A stretch of 39,967 bases of DNA. Origin: Candidatus Moranbacteria bacterium CG_4_8_14_3_um_filter_41_13 (GTDB taxonomy: Bacteria; Patescibacteriota; Minisyncoccia; Moranbacterales; UBA1568). Numbering within the stretch: position 1 is the stretch's first letter; every line of letters begins with the position of its first letter. Positions 1-6,592 of this stretch are shown here, piece after piece. A program made the translations under genes and the position numbers. The notes beneath the pieces were generated by a model, which ran no database searches, was not told where the DNA came from, and was given only the letters and a program-made list of their open reading frames with translations. The stretch is from assembly GCA_002782305.1 (NCBI GenBank), contig PFHN01000070.1, positions 1 through 39,967 of the forward strand, given 5' to 3'.

Positions 1-92
1 CGAAAAATTTCCTATGGATGCCGTAGAGTGAGGGAATATTTTTCGTAAATAAAGAAGAGCTTTTGAGTCTGGAGCAGAGAAAAAAGATTGCT
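1..92. repeat. Truncated palindromic element, second copy of the 37.4-kb element
   Basis: The window opens inside an inverted repeat: CGAAAAATTTCC at 1-12 faces GGGAATATTTTTCG at 32-45. The whole 45-bp core matches, on the opposite strand, the core of the 165-bp palindrome at 37342-37506, including the asymmetric loop (TATGGATGC.GT.GAGTGA). Beyond the core the match continues weakly (GAGTCT, then a purine run GAGAAAAAA near 84-92), so this is probably one half of a diverged copy whose other half lies off the left edge. The right boundary is approximate. Confidence 0.65.
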
Positions 93-195
93 TTTGGTTC
101 TTTTCCTCTACAAGATTGGAAGGATTGCTCTGCAAAGGAGAATACAGGTCTCATACATTCTCTCTTTGATAATGCCGTCACATCGCCCTCAAAGG

Positions 196-223
196 TTGAT
201 TGTTTCTGAGAAGTGTGTATACT
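196..223 (+). promoter_or_regulatory. Promoter of the mini zinc-ribbon gene
   Basis: A -35 box TTGATT (196-201) and a -10 box TATACT (218-223) are separated by 16 bp. Transcription would start near 230, giving a short leader of about 29 nt to the ATG at 259, with AGGA at 246-249 as ribosome binding site. Confidence 0.6.
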
Positions 224-258
224 ACGATAGTAGTAACTCATTAATAGGATATACTCTT

Positions 259-426
259 ATGGCAGAAGAAACAGTCGCTCAAACAGGACATTGTATGAAG
301 TGCAAAGAAAAAAGAGAGATGAAAGACGTCGAAGAGGTAGAGATGAAAAACGGACGCAAAGCAATGAAAGGTCTTTGTGCTACGTGTGGTACGAAGATGT
401 TCAAAATCCTTGGTAACAAGAAATAG
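259..426 (+). CDS. DUF5679-like mini zinc-ribbon protein (55 aa)
   Basis: A 55-residue basic protein with two CxxC knuckles, C12-C15 and C40-C43, separated by a charged stretch, which together can bind one zinc ion. It resembles the small DUF5679 proteins common in CPR genomes; the function of that family is unknown, and nucleic-acid or ribosome binding is only a guess from the zinc ribbon and basic charge. The frame stays open back to position 88, but the ATG at 259 is the better start: it sits just after a good promoter (196-223), has AGGA upstream, and begins directly before the conserved part. The gene stands alone, convergent with gyrB, and ends in a terminator at 442-476. Confidence 0.75.
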   Translation: MAEETVAQTGHCMKCKEKREMKDVEEVEMKNGRKAMKGLCATCGTKMFKILGNKK

Positions 427-441
427 CATCAGTCCAATAAG

Positions 442-476
442 AAAAGAGCCCTACTGTATAAGCAGAGCTCTTTTTT
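442..476 (+). terminator. Intrinsic terminator between the zinc-ribbon gene and gyrB
   Basis: The stem AAAAGAGC (442-449) pairs with GCTCTTTT, and the inner CTG/CAG extends it; a run of six T follows on the plus strand. On the minus strand the hairpin is followed by CTCTTTTC, so it may also stop gyrB transcription. Confidence 0.8.
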
Positions 477-507
477 ATATACGTCTTTCTCGTTCCATCG
501 CTCTGCC

Positions 508-2568
508 CTAAATATCCAGATTCTTCACTGTTTTCGCGTGTGTCTGGATGAAGCGACGACGAGGCTCAACTTCGTTCCCCATCAAAATATCAAAGAGTTC
601 ATCGGCAGCTTCTGCGTCTTCGATGTTCACTTTGAGCATAATACGGTTATCAGGATCCATCGTTGTTTCCCAGAGTTGTTCTGGGTTCATTTCTCCGAGA
701 CCTTTGTATCGCTGAAGAGTGATACCGTGAGCACTGGCCCCTTCCCCTTCATTCTCTACAAGTACCACAGCGTCTTCGGCAGATGCTTCTTCTTCAGATT
801 CTTCTTTCTTCGATTTCTTCCCTTTCTTCGTCGACGCTTTTTCTGATGCGAGTTTTTTCATTTCTTCTATGATACGAAGTTTGTCTTCTTCGGTATACGC
901 ATACCGTGTGTCTTTGCCCTTCTGTACACGGTAGAGTGGTGGCTGAGCAATGAAGACGTGTCCCTCGCGAATGAGCGATTCATAATACCGATAGAAGAAC
1001 GTGAGCAGAAGCGTACGGATGTGAGCACCATCGACATCGGCATCGGCCATAATAATCACCTTACCATAACGAAGCTTCGAAAGATCAAAGGTTTCACCAA
1101 TACCAGCGCCGAGAGCGATGATAATCGGTTTCAAAGTATCAGACTTCACGACTTTATCAAGGCTTGTTTTTTCGACATTGACGAGTTTACCGCGGAGAGG
1201 CAAGATAGCCTGAAACTCACGGTTGCGTCCCTGCTTCGCACTGCCACCTGCAGAGTCTCCTTCTACGATGTACACTTCAGAACGCTCAGCATCACGTGTG
1301 GTACAATCAGCGAGTTTACCAGGAAGCGTCATCCCTTCGAGCGCTCCCTTGCGTAGCACAGCGTCCTTAGCAGCACGAGCAGCGATGCGAGCCCTCACTG
1401 TGAGCAAACATTTGTCGATCATCGCTCGTGCATCGTTTGGATGTGTTTCGAGAAATTCTGCGAGTCCCTCAGAAGTTACTTGAGAAACAGCACCCCTCAC
1501 TTCATTGTTATTGAGTTTGTCTTTCGTCTGTCCTTCAAACTGAGGATTTGCCAACTTCACAGAAATAACTGCCGTAAGACCTTCGCTCAAATCTTCGGAC
1601 GTGAAAGATCCTTCTTTTTCTTTGAGTAAATTATTCTTCTTGGCATAATCATTCATCGTGCGCGTCAATGCCATTTTGAATCCTGTCACATGTGTCCCTC
1701 CCCCTGGGTTCAGAATGTTGTTGGCAAAAGAATACATATGTTCCTTGAATCCATCAGTGAATTGAAAAGAAACTTCTGTATAAATATCATTCACTGTTTT
1801 CTCAATGTAGACAGGAGTCACATTCTTCACAGCTTTTTTTCTATTTAAAAACTTCACAAAAGACACGATACCTGAATCGAAATAAAAACTTTGACGTTCT
1901 GCCTTGTACGTTTCTTTTTCATTCATCACTTCCCGACAATCCTCGGCGTGAATACGAATACCTTTGGTAAGAAAAGCTTGGTAACGGAGATATTCGAGGA
2001 TTTTGTTCCAAGAATAGCTAATCTCAGGAAAGATTTCTGGATCAGCCTGAAAGGCAACGGTTGTACCTGTTGTCTTGGATTTTCCGATGGCCTTCACATC
2101 AGCGACTGGTTTGCCTCGATGATATTCCTGCACCCATACCTTCCCCTCACGCATCACCGTCACCCGCGTCACAATCGAAAGAGCGTTCACCACTGATACA
2201 CCGACACCGTGGAGACCTCCTGATATTTTGTATCCACCTTCACCACCGAATTTTCCTCCAGCGTGAAGCACTGTCATAACAGTTTCCAGTGTTGATTTTT
2301 TGGTTTGAGGGTGGATCTCCACAGGGATACCACGACCATCATCCGTCACTTCTACCCAGTTATCCGGCAAAAGACGAATGAGGATACTCGTGCAATGCCC
2401 TGCCATCGCTTCATCGATCGAGTTGTTTACCACTTCCCAAATCAGATGGTGGAGTCCCTCAAGAGATGTTCCTCCGATGTACATACCAGGGCGCTTCCTC
2501 ACTGGATCAAGCCCTTCGAGTACCTGAATCGATTTTGCACCATAACTTGTTTGTTCTTTCTTTGCCAT
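508..2568 (-). CDS. gyrB: DNA gyrase subunit B
   Basis: ATPase subunit of the type IIA topoisomerase that introduces negative supercoils. The GHKL ATPase domain shows E45/N49 (EVVNNSIDEA), DDGRGIP at 76-82, GGKFGG near 104 and GLHGVG at 118-123; the QTK loop is at 347-349. The TOPRIM domain has VEGDSAGGSAKQGRNR at 435-450 and the metal-binding MADADVDGAH at 507-516; the C-terminal YKGLGEMNPEQLW is at 621-633. At 686 aa it is a little longer than the ~640-aa short GyrB type. The excess is a Lys/Glu/Ser-rich low-complexity stretch at about 573-610, between the TOPRIM core and the C-terminal motif. ParE is the alternative, but the motif set and lone chromosomal setting favour GyrB. gyrA is not in the window. 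It follows a membrane-protein gene by 38 bp. Confidence 0.96.
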   Translation of the reverse strand: MAKKEQTSYGAKSIQVLEGLDPVRKRPGMYIGGTSLEGLHHLIWEVVNNSIDEAMAGHCTSILIRLLPDNWVEVTDDGRGIPVEIHPQTKKSTLETVMTVLHAGGKFGGEGGYKISGGLHGVGVSVVNALSIVTRVTVMREGKVWVQEYHRGKPVADVKAIGKSKTTGTTVAFQADPEIFPEISYSWNKILEYLRYQAFLTKGIRIHAEDCREVMNEKETYKAERQSFYFDSGIVSFVKFLNRKKAVKNVTPVYIEKTVNDIYTEVSFQFTDGFKEHMYSFANNILNPGGGTHVTGFKMALTRTMNDYAKKNNLLKEKEGSFTSEDLSEGLTAVISVKLANPQFEGQTKDKLNNNEVRGAVSQVTSEGLAEFLETHPNDARAMIDKCLLTVRARIAARAAKDAVLRKGALEGMTLPGKLADCTTRDAERSEVYIVEGDSAGGSAKQGRNREFQAILPLRGKLVNVEKTSLDKVVKSDTLKPIIIALGAGIGETFDLSKLRYGKVIIMADADVDGAHIRTLLLTFFYRYYESLIREGHVFIAQPPLYRVQKGKDTRYAYTEEDKLRIIEEMKKLASEKASTKKGKKSKKEESEEEASAEDAVVLVENEGEGASAHGITLQRYKGLGEMNPEQLWETTMDPDNRIMLKVNIEDAEAADELFDILMGNEVEPRRRFIQTHAKTVKNLDI

Positions 2569-2606
2569 AAAGTCAGTATTGTGGAGAAATTAATATGTAT
2601 AAAAAC

Positions 2607-2990
2607 TTATTTGTTGGTATGAGAGAGATAGCGAAACGTGAATTCAAGCAGGAGTATCAAAGCAAAAAGAAGAGAGGCATCCCACCATACGAGGATATGC
2701 ATATACTGAAAAAGAAGCATTCCTGTCAGGAAAAATGAAAGCAGTATCGCCTGCCTAATAATCCCCATCAAATTGGCAACCGTCGTGTCATCACTCGACA
2801 TCTTTCGATACAGAGAAATGAGGAGGAGGAGAAATATCCCTACCCAAGCAACGAAAAATACGAGAAAAAACAAGGTAACAGCCGTACTCCCCATCTCCTC
2901 TGGATCGAAGAGAAAAATGATTCCCATCCATGCAGATACCGTCAGCAATGTAAAAAAACGGATACCAAAGAGATATGAAGAAAGTGACAT
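2607..2990 (-). CDS. Small four-helix integral membrane protein, unknown function
   Basis: A 127-residue hydrophobic protein I do not recognise. Four membrane segments can be read at about 8-27, 38-60, 77-96 and 99-119, joined by short loops; the central loop (RKMSSDDTTVANLMG) is the only long polar part. There are no cysteines or obvious catalytic residues. It has its own promoter (3036-3064) and lies 38 bp upstream of gyrB, so the two may be cotranscribed. It could be a small transporter subunit or an orphan structural protein. Confidence 0.7.
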   Translation of the reverse strand: MSLSSYLFGIRFFTLLTVSAWMGIIFLFDPEEMGSTAVTLFFLVFFVAWVGIFLLLLISLYRKMSSDDTTVANLMGIIRQAILLSFFLTGMLLFQYMHILVWWDASLLFALILLLEFTFRYLSHTNK

Positions 2991-3035
2991 AGTATTTCGA
3001 TTGCAAATCCCTTGATCTTAAACGCTCCTTTTCCT

Positions 3036-3064
3036 ATTCTACCTCATTTCCAGAAAAAGAGCAA
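3036..3064 (-). promoter_or_regulatory. Promoter upstream of the 4-TM protein gene and gyrB
   Basis: Read on the minus strand: -35 TTGCTC (3059-3064), 17-bp spacer, -10 TAGAAT (3036-3041). Transcription would start near 3029, about 40 nt before the ATG at 2990. Confidence 0.65.
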
Positions 3065-3132
3065 CTCCTTTCTCAAACGATTTTTTGCTTTATTATTGGT
3101 CTTTATACTGATTTTATACTCCAGAAAGTAAG

Positions 3133-3157
3133 AAAAAACCCTGCTTTTATAGCAGGG
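3133..3157 (-). terminator. Intrinsic terminator after efp
   Basis: On the minus strand CCCTGC (3157-3152) pairs with GCAGGG (3144-3139) around a TATAAAA loop, followed by six T. It lies 12 bp past the efp stop and closes the rpsF-ssb-rpsR-efp run. Confidence 0.85.
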
Positions 3158-3169
3158 CACTTTCTTCTG

Positions 3170-3727
3170 TTAGGCTCTAGAAACGTAGGTTCCTTTTTCG
3201 GTATTGATAACGAGTTTGTCCCCTACCTTGATAAACAGTGGTGCAGTGATCTGGAGTCCTGTTTCGAGGGTCACTACTTTCCCTCCGCCCGATGCTGTAT
3301 CACCCTTGATACCTGGAGGCGCATCAGTGACGGTGAGTGTCACCTTCACAGGAGGGTCGACATTGATCGGTTTTCCATTCCAGTTGAGTACGGACATCTC
3401 TGTTCCTTCAACGAGGTAAGATGTCATATCTCCAAGCACTTCCTTCGACAAAGAAAATTGATCGAACGTCTCTGTATCCATAAACTGGTATTCGTCTCCT
3501 TCGTGATAGAGATACTGAGCATGAGATTTAGAAATTTCTGCTTCTTCTACTTTTTCTGCTCCTTGGAACGTATAATCGATGATGACGCCCGAAAGCAGGT
3601 TTTTTAGTTTCGTGCGCATCACAGCTCCGCCTCGTCCAATTTTGGAATGAAGGTACTCCAAGACAACATATGGTTCATTATTCCAAATAATTTTTTTTCC
3701 TGTTTTGATATCGGTCATGTTTAACAT
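3170..3727 (-). CDS. efp: Translation elongation factor P
   Basis: Binds between the P and E sites of the ribosome and relieves stalling at polyproline. The 185-residue length and three-domain layout fit: KOW-like domain (about 4-65), central OB domain (67-127) and C-terminal domain with TDAPPGIKGDTASGG at about 134-148. The tip of domain I is HSKIGRGGA, so the residue that is lysine 34 in E. coli is an arginine at position 32, the configuration seen in EF-Ps modified by EarP-type rhamnosylation. No earP, epmA or epmB is visible here. A second ATG three codons in (3718) is an alternative start. It is the last gene of the run with rpsF, ssb and rpsR. Confidence 0.95.
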   Translation of the reverse strand: MLNMTDIKTGKKIIWNNEPYVVLEYLHSKIGRGGAVMRTKLKNLLSGVIIDYTFQGAEKVEEAEISKSHAQYLYHEGDEYQFMDTETFDQFSLSKEVLGDMTSYLVEGTEMSVLNWNGKPINVDPPVKVTLTVTDAPPGIKGDTASGGGKVVTLETGLQITAPLFIKVGDKLVINTEKGTYVSRA

Positions 3728-3750
3728 AAAAACATATCAACATTATCTAC

Positions 3751-3933
3751 TTATTTGATCACGTAAGGAATAAGTGCCATAAAACGAGCACGCTTCACAG
3801 CGAGTGACAACTCTCTTTGTTCTTTGGCTGTAAGACCGTATTTCTTTGGTGGATACATTTTTCCTTGTGAATTGAGAAATCTACGAAGGAAATAAGCGTC
3901 TTTATAATCAAGATTTGCGAGCTTCTTGCTCAT
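3751..3933 (-). CDS. rpsR: 30S ribosomal protein bS18
   Basis: Small-subunit protein that pairs with bS6 on the platform. The 60-residue product has the conserved LANLDYKDAYFLRRFLNSQGK and KYGLTAKEQRELSLAVKRAR segments, with the basic C-terminal half that binds 16S rRNA. The frame is open to 3999, but that extension translates an AT-rich, repetitive intergenic tract. The ATG at 3933 is preceded by GGAAGAAG at a normal distance, so I start there; an ATG at 3945 (MEEAMSKK) is the alternative. Order is rpsF-ssb-rpsR-efp. Confidence 0.9.
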   Translation of the reverse strand: MSKKLANLDYKDAYFLRRFLNSQGKMYPPKKYGLTAKEQRELSLAVKRARFMALIPYVIK

Positions 3934-4087
3934 TGCTTCTTCCATAATGTTGTAATAATAAATGATAATAAATAATAAGTGATGATTGATAAGTGACACA
4001 CAAAGAGGATAATAGATAAAACGAAAAAGTTTTTCTCAAGTCATTTATCTTGCTCTGTCATCTTGCATCTCTTATCATGCATCTTCT

Positions 4088-4588
4088 TTAGAATGGTACA
4101 TCTTCAATTTTTATTTCATCCCTTTCGTCGTCAAGATTGATGGTTGGGATTTCTTCTTCAATAGGTGCGGGTTTCGATACTGATGGTGTACCCTTGGCGA
4201 AACGATCTGAGGGAGCACTCGTACTGTGAGGAGCGCTGTTCCCTCCTTGCGATGCACCCTGGGCACGACTTCCGAGTTGCATATTCTCACCGATGATTTC
4301 TGTCGTGCGACGAGTAGTGCCATCTTTGGCTGTATACTCCCTCGTTTGCAGACGACCTTCGATGAAACATTCTTGCCCTTTTGTGAGATACTGACCGGCT
4401 ATTTCTGCCAAACGTCCCCACAAAACAATATTATGAAATTCTGTCTTTTCTTGTTTGGTCCCGCTTTTATCGGTCCAAAAATTATTGGTTGCTATCGAAA
4501 GCGTGGCTACCGATTGCCCCCCAGGAGTGGTACGGATTTCTGGATCACGAGTCACTCTGCCGACAAGAATAACTTTGTTTACGTTCAT
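4088..4588 (-). CDS. ssb: Single-stranded DNA-binding protein
   Basis: Coats single-stranded DNA in replication, repair and recombination, and recruits partners through its tail. The OB fold spans about 1-105 with the usual NKVILVGRVTRDPEIR start and FHNIVLWGRLAEIAGQYLTKG core. A Gly/Ser/Pro-rich linker (106-145) leads to an acidic C-terminus ending in EDVPF, the partner-docking tip. It sits between rpsF and rpsR, the usual bacterial arrangement. The following 88 bp to rpsR are AT-rich with repeated TTATTAT/GATAA words and hold no other gene. Confidence 0.96.
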   Translation of the reverse strand: MNVNKVILVGRVTRDPEIRTTPGGQSVATLSIATNNFWTDKSGTKQEKTEFHNIVLWGRLAEIAGQYLTKGQECFIEGRLQTREYTAKDGTTRRTTEIIGENMQLGSRAQGASQGGNSAPHSTSAPSDRFAKGTPSVSKPAPIEEEIPTINLDDERDEIKIEDVPF

Positions 4589-4624
4589 AAGCGCATTATT
4601 AATGACTTATTAAAAAACGATTGA

Positions 4625-5128
4625 TTAAATATCCAATTTTGCTTTCAGTTGATTGTCAATTTCTTCATTGCTCACTTTCTTCGCTTCTTCTTTCGGTGCG
4701 ACAGGAGCTTGTGGCATCGGACGCATTGCACCACGCTTCTCGTAATGCCCTCCTCGGCTTTCTACTTTTGGTCGTTCAACACGTGGGATGGCTTTGAGTT
4801 CTGGCAGGTCTTTTGCAAGAAGAATAATGAAGCGGAGTACATCTTTCGACAATTGTAGCGCTCTATTGATGGTCGCAAGAGGATGTACAGCTACTTCCTG
4901 TCCGCTTGCATCTACTTCGTCTTTGTCAGGCAAAGTGAAACGACGGGCAATATAAATACCTCGAGTTTCTTTCTTCACTTCATATGCCATCTTGCGTTTC
5001 TCTTCTGTTGCCACAGCAAGAAATGTGCCCCCTTCAGCAGTCACTATTTTTTCCACTTCTTCTTTGATTCTTGGCAATTCACTTTCTTTCGATTCGCCAA
5101 CGAGATAACAGAGTTCGTATTCAATCAT
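4625..5128 (-). CDS. rpsF: 30S ribosomal protein bS6
   Basis: Partner of bS18 on the small-subunit platform. The ferredoxin-like bS6 fold is at about 1-105 (MIEYELCYLV start, MAYEVKKETRGIYIARRFTL middle, LRFIILL end). Unlike the ~95-100-aa standard protein it carries a tail of about 60 residues, Pro/Lys/Glu-rich (for example PMPQAPVAPKEEAKKVSNEE), probably disordered. It is the first gene of rpsF-ssb-rpsR-efp. rplI (bL9), often part of this cluster in other bacteria, is absent here. Confidence 0.93.
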   Translation of the reverse strand: MIEYELCYLVGESKESELPRIKEEVEKIVTAEGGTFLAVATEEKRKMAYEVKKETRGIYIARRFTLPDKDEVDASGQEVAVHPLATINRALQLSKDVLRFIILLAKDLPELKAIPRVERPKVESRGGHYEKRGAMRPMPQAPVAPKEEAKKVSNEEIDNQLKAKLDI

Positions 5129-5163
5129 ACTTTTGATTGCTTTAATAAATTACTCAAATAATT

Positions 5164-5200
5164 AAAAAAAATGCCCAGCAGAGAAAACCTACCCTGCGGG
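5164..5200 (-). terminator. Intrinsic terminator upstream of rpsF
   Basis: On the minus strand CCCGCAG (5200-5194) pairs with CTGC-T-GGG (5181-5174, one bulge), followed shortly by eight T (5171-5164). It would end any transcript coming from the GIY-YIG/tRNA-Gly side and insulates the ribosomal-protein operon. Confidence 0.7.
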
Positions 5201-5356
5201 GATATGTTTCTTCTAATCCTTTTTCAAGGCGGAAGAAATGTCGGGCTTTCTTTGTTGTATGCGCACTGTATCAGACATTCTCCTTTTTGGCAAGTTTTAT
5301 CTCTTGCATACTCCTTACTGACTAAACGTCGAGACTGGCAAAAAGCCTGGGCGCTA
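5164..5356 (-). ncRNA. Candidate structured small RNA, ~190 nt (6S-like geometry)
   Basis: This 240-bp gap between the GIY-YIG gene and rpsF has no convincing reading frame but ends on the minus strand in a strong terminator. Near its 5' end GCCCAG (5353-5348) can pair with CTGGGC (5178-5173) inside the terminator stem, closing a ~185-nt rod. Further in, GTATGC pairs with GCATAC. A long closing stem with an interrupted middle and ~185 nt length recall 6S RNA, but I see no diagnostic motif. SRP RNA and RNase P signatures were looked for and not found. The 5' end and function are guesses. Confidence 0.3.
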
Positions 5357-5366
5357 CACACAGAAA

Positions 5367-5623
5367 TTAAATTTTGAACCCTTTTTCAAAAAGTTCTTTC
5401 AGTTTTCTTCTCCCAGCTCCACTTTTCCACCACAATTCACGCTTCTTTGCTTCGTGCATAGTTTCAAACTCCTCTGTAAAAATCAGCTCCAATGGCCTCC
5501 TATGAGCCGTTGACTTTACTTCGCCCTTACAATGTTGTATAAAACGTGCTTTTACATCTTGGGAATATCCAACATAAGTTTTTTTTATCTTTAAAAACTT
5601 TGAAGAAAATAAATATAAAACAT
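5367..5623 (-). pseudogene. GIY-YIG endonuclease-like gene with a likely one-base frameshift
   Basis: The downstream frame encodes the body of a small stand-alone GIY-YIG domain: KKTYVGYSQDVKARFIQHC (YIG-like YVG and the catalytic Arg), then LELIFTEEFETMHEAKKRE with the Glu of the helix, and a basic tail. That frame has no start codon after the tRNA-Gly gene and would have to begin inside it (at 5702). An ATG at 5623 opens another frame reading MFYIYFLQSF, exactly the expected GIY strand, but it hits a stop after ten codons. Adding one T to the T5 run would join the two. So the gene is either decayed, misread at a homopolymer, or begins unusually. Small proteins of this type are frequent in CPR; their role is unknown. 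Confidence 0.6.
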
Positions 5624-5633
5624 ACGATTTGAG

Positions 5634-5706
5634 AGCGGGTAGGGGGAGTCGAACCCCCGTCCTCAGCTTGGAAGGCTGATATAATAAACCGTTATACGAC
5701 ACCCGC
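5634..5706 (-). tRNA. tRNA-Gly (anticodon TCC)
   Basis: Reads on the minus strand as acceptor GCGGGTG / TACCCGC, D arm, anticodon arm CAGCC-TTCCAAG-CTG with TCC in the loop, and T arm GGGGGTTCGACTCCCCC. No CCA is encoded (TCTC follows the acceptor). It lies 34 bp after the flavoprotein gene and directly before the GIY-YIG gene. Confidence 0.95.
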
Positions 5707-5739
5707 TTATTCTTATTACTCTCTATCTTCTGGATACTC

Positions 5740-6489
5740 TTACTTCCCCTCTTCTACCGTTGTTGCCTGAATACCAGTGAAAGGATCCATATGACGATTC
5801 TCTTTAGAAACACCAAGATCAACTAACATTTTCTCTATCGCTTCACTGAAATAGGGCGATCCAACAATATAATACAGACAATTCGGAATATCTTCAATAT
5901 ATTTCTTGAGTATATCAGCACAGATATACCCTCGTTCATCATTCTCTTTCGCGCAAGCATCTGTAGATTTGCTCAGTACAGTCACATAACGAAGATGATC
6001 AAGTGCGATATTTTGTATTTCTTCATCAAATGTAGCATCTTTCGTAAAACGATTGGCATACAGAAGAGTGAAGCTTCGCTGACTCTTTTCATATTCTGCT
6101 TGCTTCAAAATACTACGTACTGGTGTAATGCCAATGCCTCCGACAAGGAACACTATCGGTCTGTTATCTTCTTTAAGCACTGTAAAGAACCCTACTGCTT
6201 TGGTAATAACGACCGTCATACCCGGAGTCATAGCCCAGCATACTTGTTTGAAAGAACTCATACTTCTTCTCATTGAAAAATAGAGCTCAGACTCACAGGG
6301 AGCTGAGGATATAGACAAAGAACGAATAAGTCCCCTTTTGTCTATTTCAATTCCTTCAATCTTCGGGACTTCCAAAGCAACGTACTGACCAGCAGTGAAA
6401 GTATAACCCTCTGGCTTATCAAAGATAAAAAGACGTGTGCCATCAGCAACGTCACGAACTTCTTTGAGTGTCAGCGTAAATCCCTGCAT
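5740..6489 (-). CDS. FNR-family FAD/NAD(P) oxidoreductase
   Basis: A soluble flavoprotein of the ferredoxin-NADP reductase type. The FAD-binding barrel (about 1-100) has TAGQYVALEV and the RSLSISSAP motif (R-x-[YFL]-S type) that holds FAD. The NAD(P)-binding domain (about 105-235) has FLVGGIGITPVRSIL and, near the end, YYIVGSPYFSEAIEKML in place of the usual CGP. There is no 2Fe-2S domain, so it is the reductase part only. With 249 aa it could pass electrons between NAD(P)H and one of the ferredoxins in this window, but the partner is inference. It has its own strong promoter (6521-6549). Confidence 0.85.
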   Translation of the reverse strand: MQGFTLTLKEVRDVADGTRLFIFDKPEGYTFTAGQYVALEVPKIEGIEIDKRGLIRSLSISSAPCESELYFSMRRSMSSFKQVCWAMTPGMTVVITKAVGFFTVLKEDNRPIVFLVGGIGITPVRSILKQAEYEKSQRSFTLLYANRFTKDATFDEEIQNIALDHLRYVTVLSKSTDACAKENDERGYICADILKKYIEDIPNCLYYIVGSPYFSEAIEKMLVDLGVSKENRHMDPFTGIQATTVEEGK

Positions 6490-6520
6490 ACAAGCACGAA
6501 GACTAATAATTACTCTTTTC

Positions 6521-6549
6521 AGTATACTCTTTTACGAGCGTCTTGTCAA
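6521..6549 (-). promoter_or_regulatory. Consensus sigma70-type promoter of the flavoprotein gene
   Basis: On the minus strand: -35 TTGACA (6549-6544), 17-bp spacer, -10 TATACT (6526-6521). The start site would be near 6514, about 25 nt before the ATG at 6489. The downstream tRNA-Gly may be read from the same promoter. Confidence 0.85.
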
Positions 6550-6592
6550 AATGAATTTCTGCTTTCTCTTCTAATATTATGTCCTTCTTTTT

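Noticed and set aside
88..258. N-terminal extension of the mini zinc-ribbon protein
   Set aside because: It translates the promoter and part of the palindromic element; the internal ATG at 259 has the ribosome binding site.
4589..4624. A TTAATGACTTATTAA palindrome between ssb and rpsF as operator
   Set aside because: Short and AT-rich, within chance for this composition; no regulator to pair it with.
5171..5377. A 68-aa plus-strand frame (MPSRENLPCGDMFLL...)
   Set aside because: Starts inside the minus-strand terminator stem, has no ribosome binding site and no family resemblance; the stretch is better explained as RNA or spacer.
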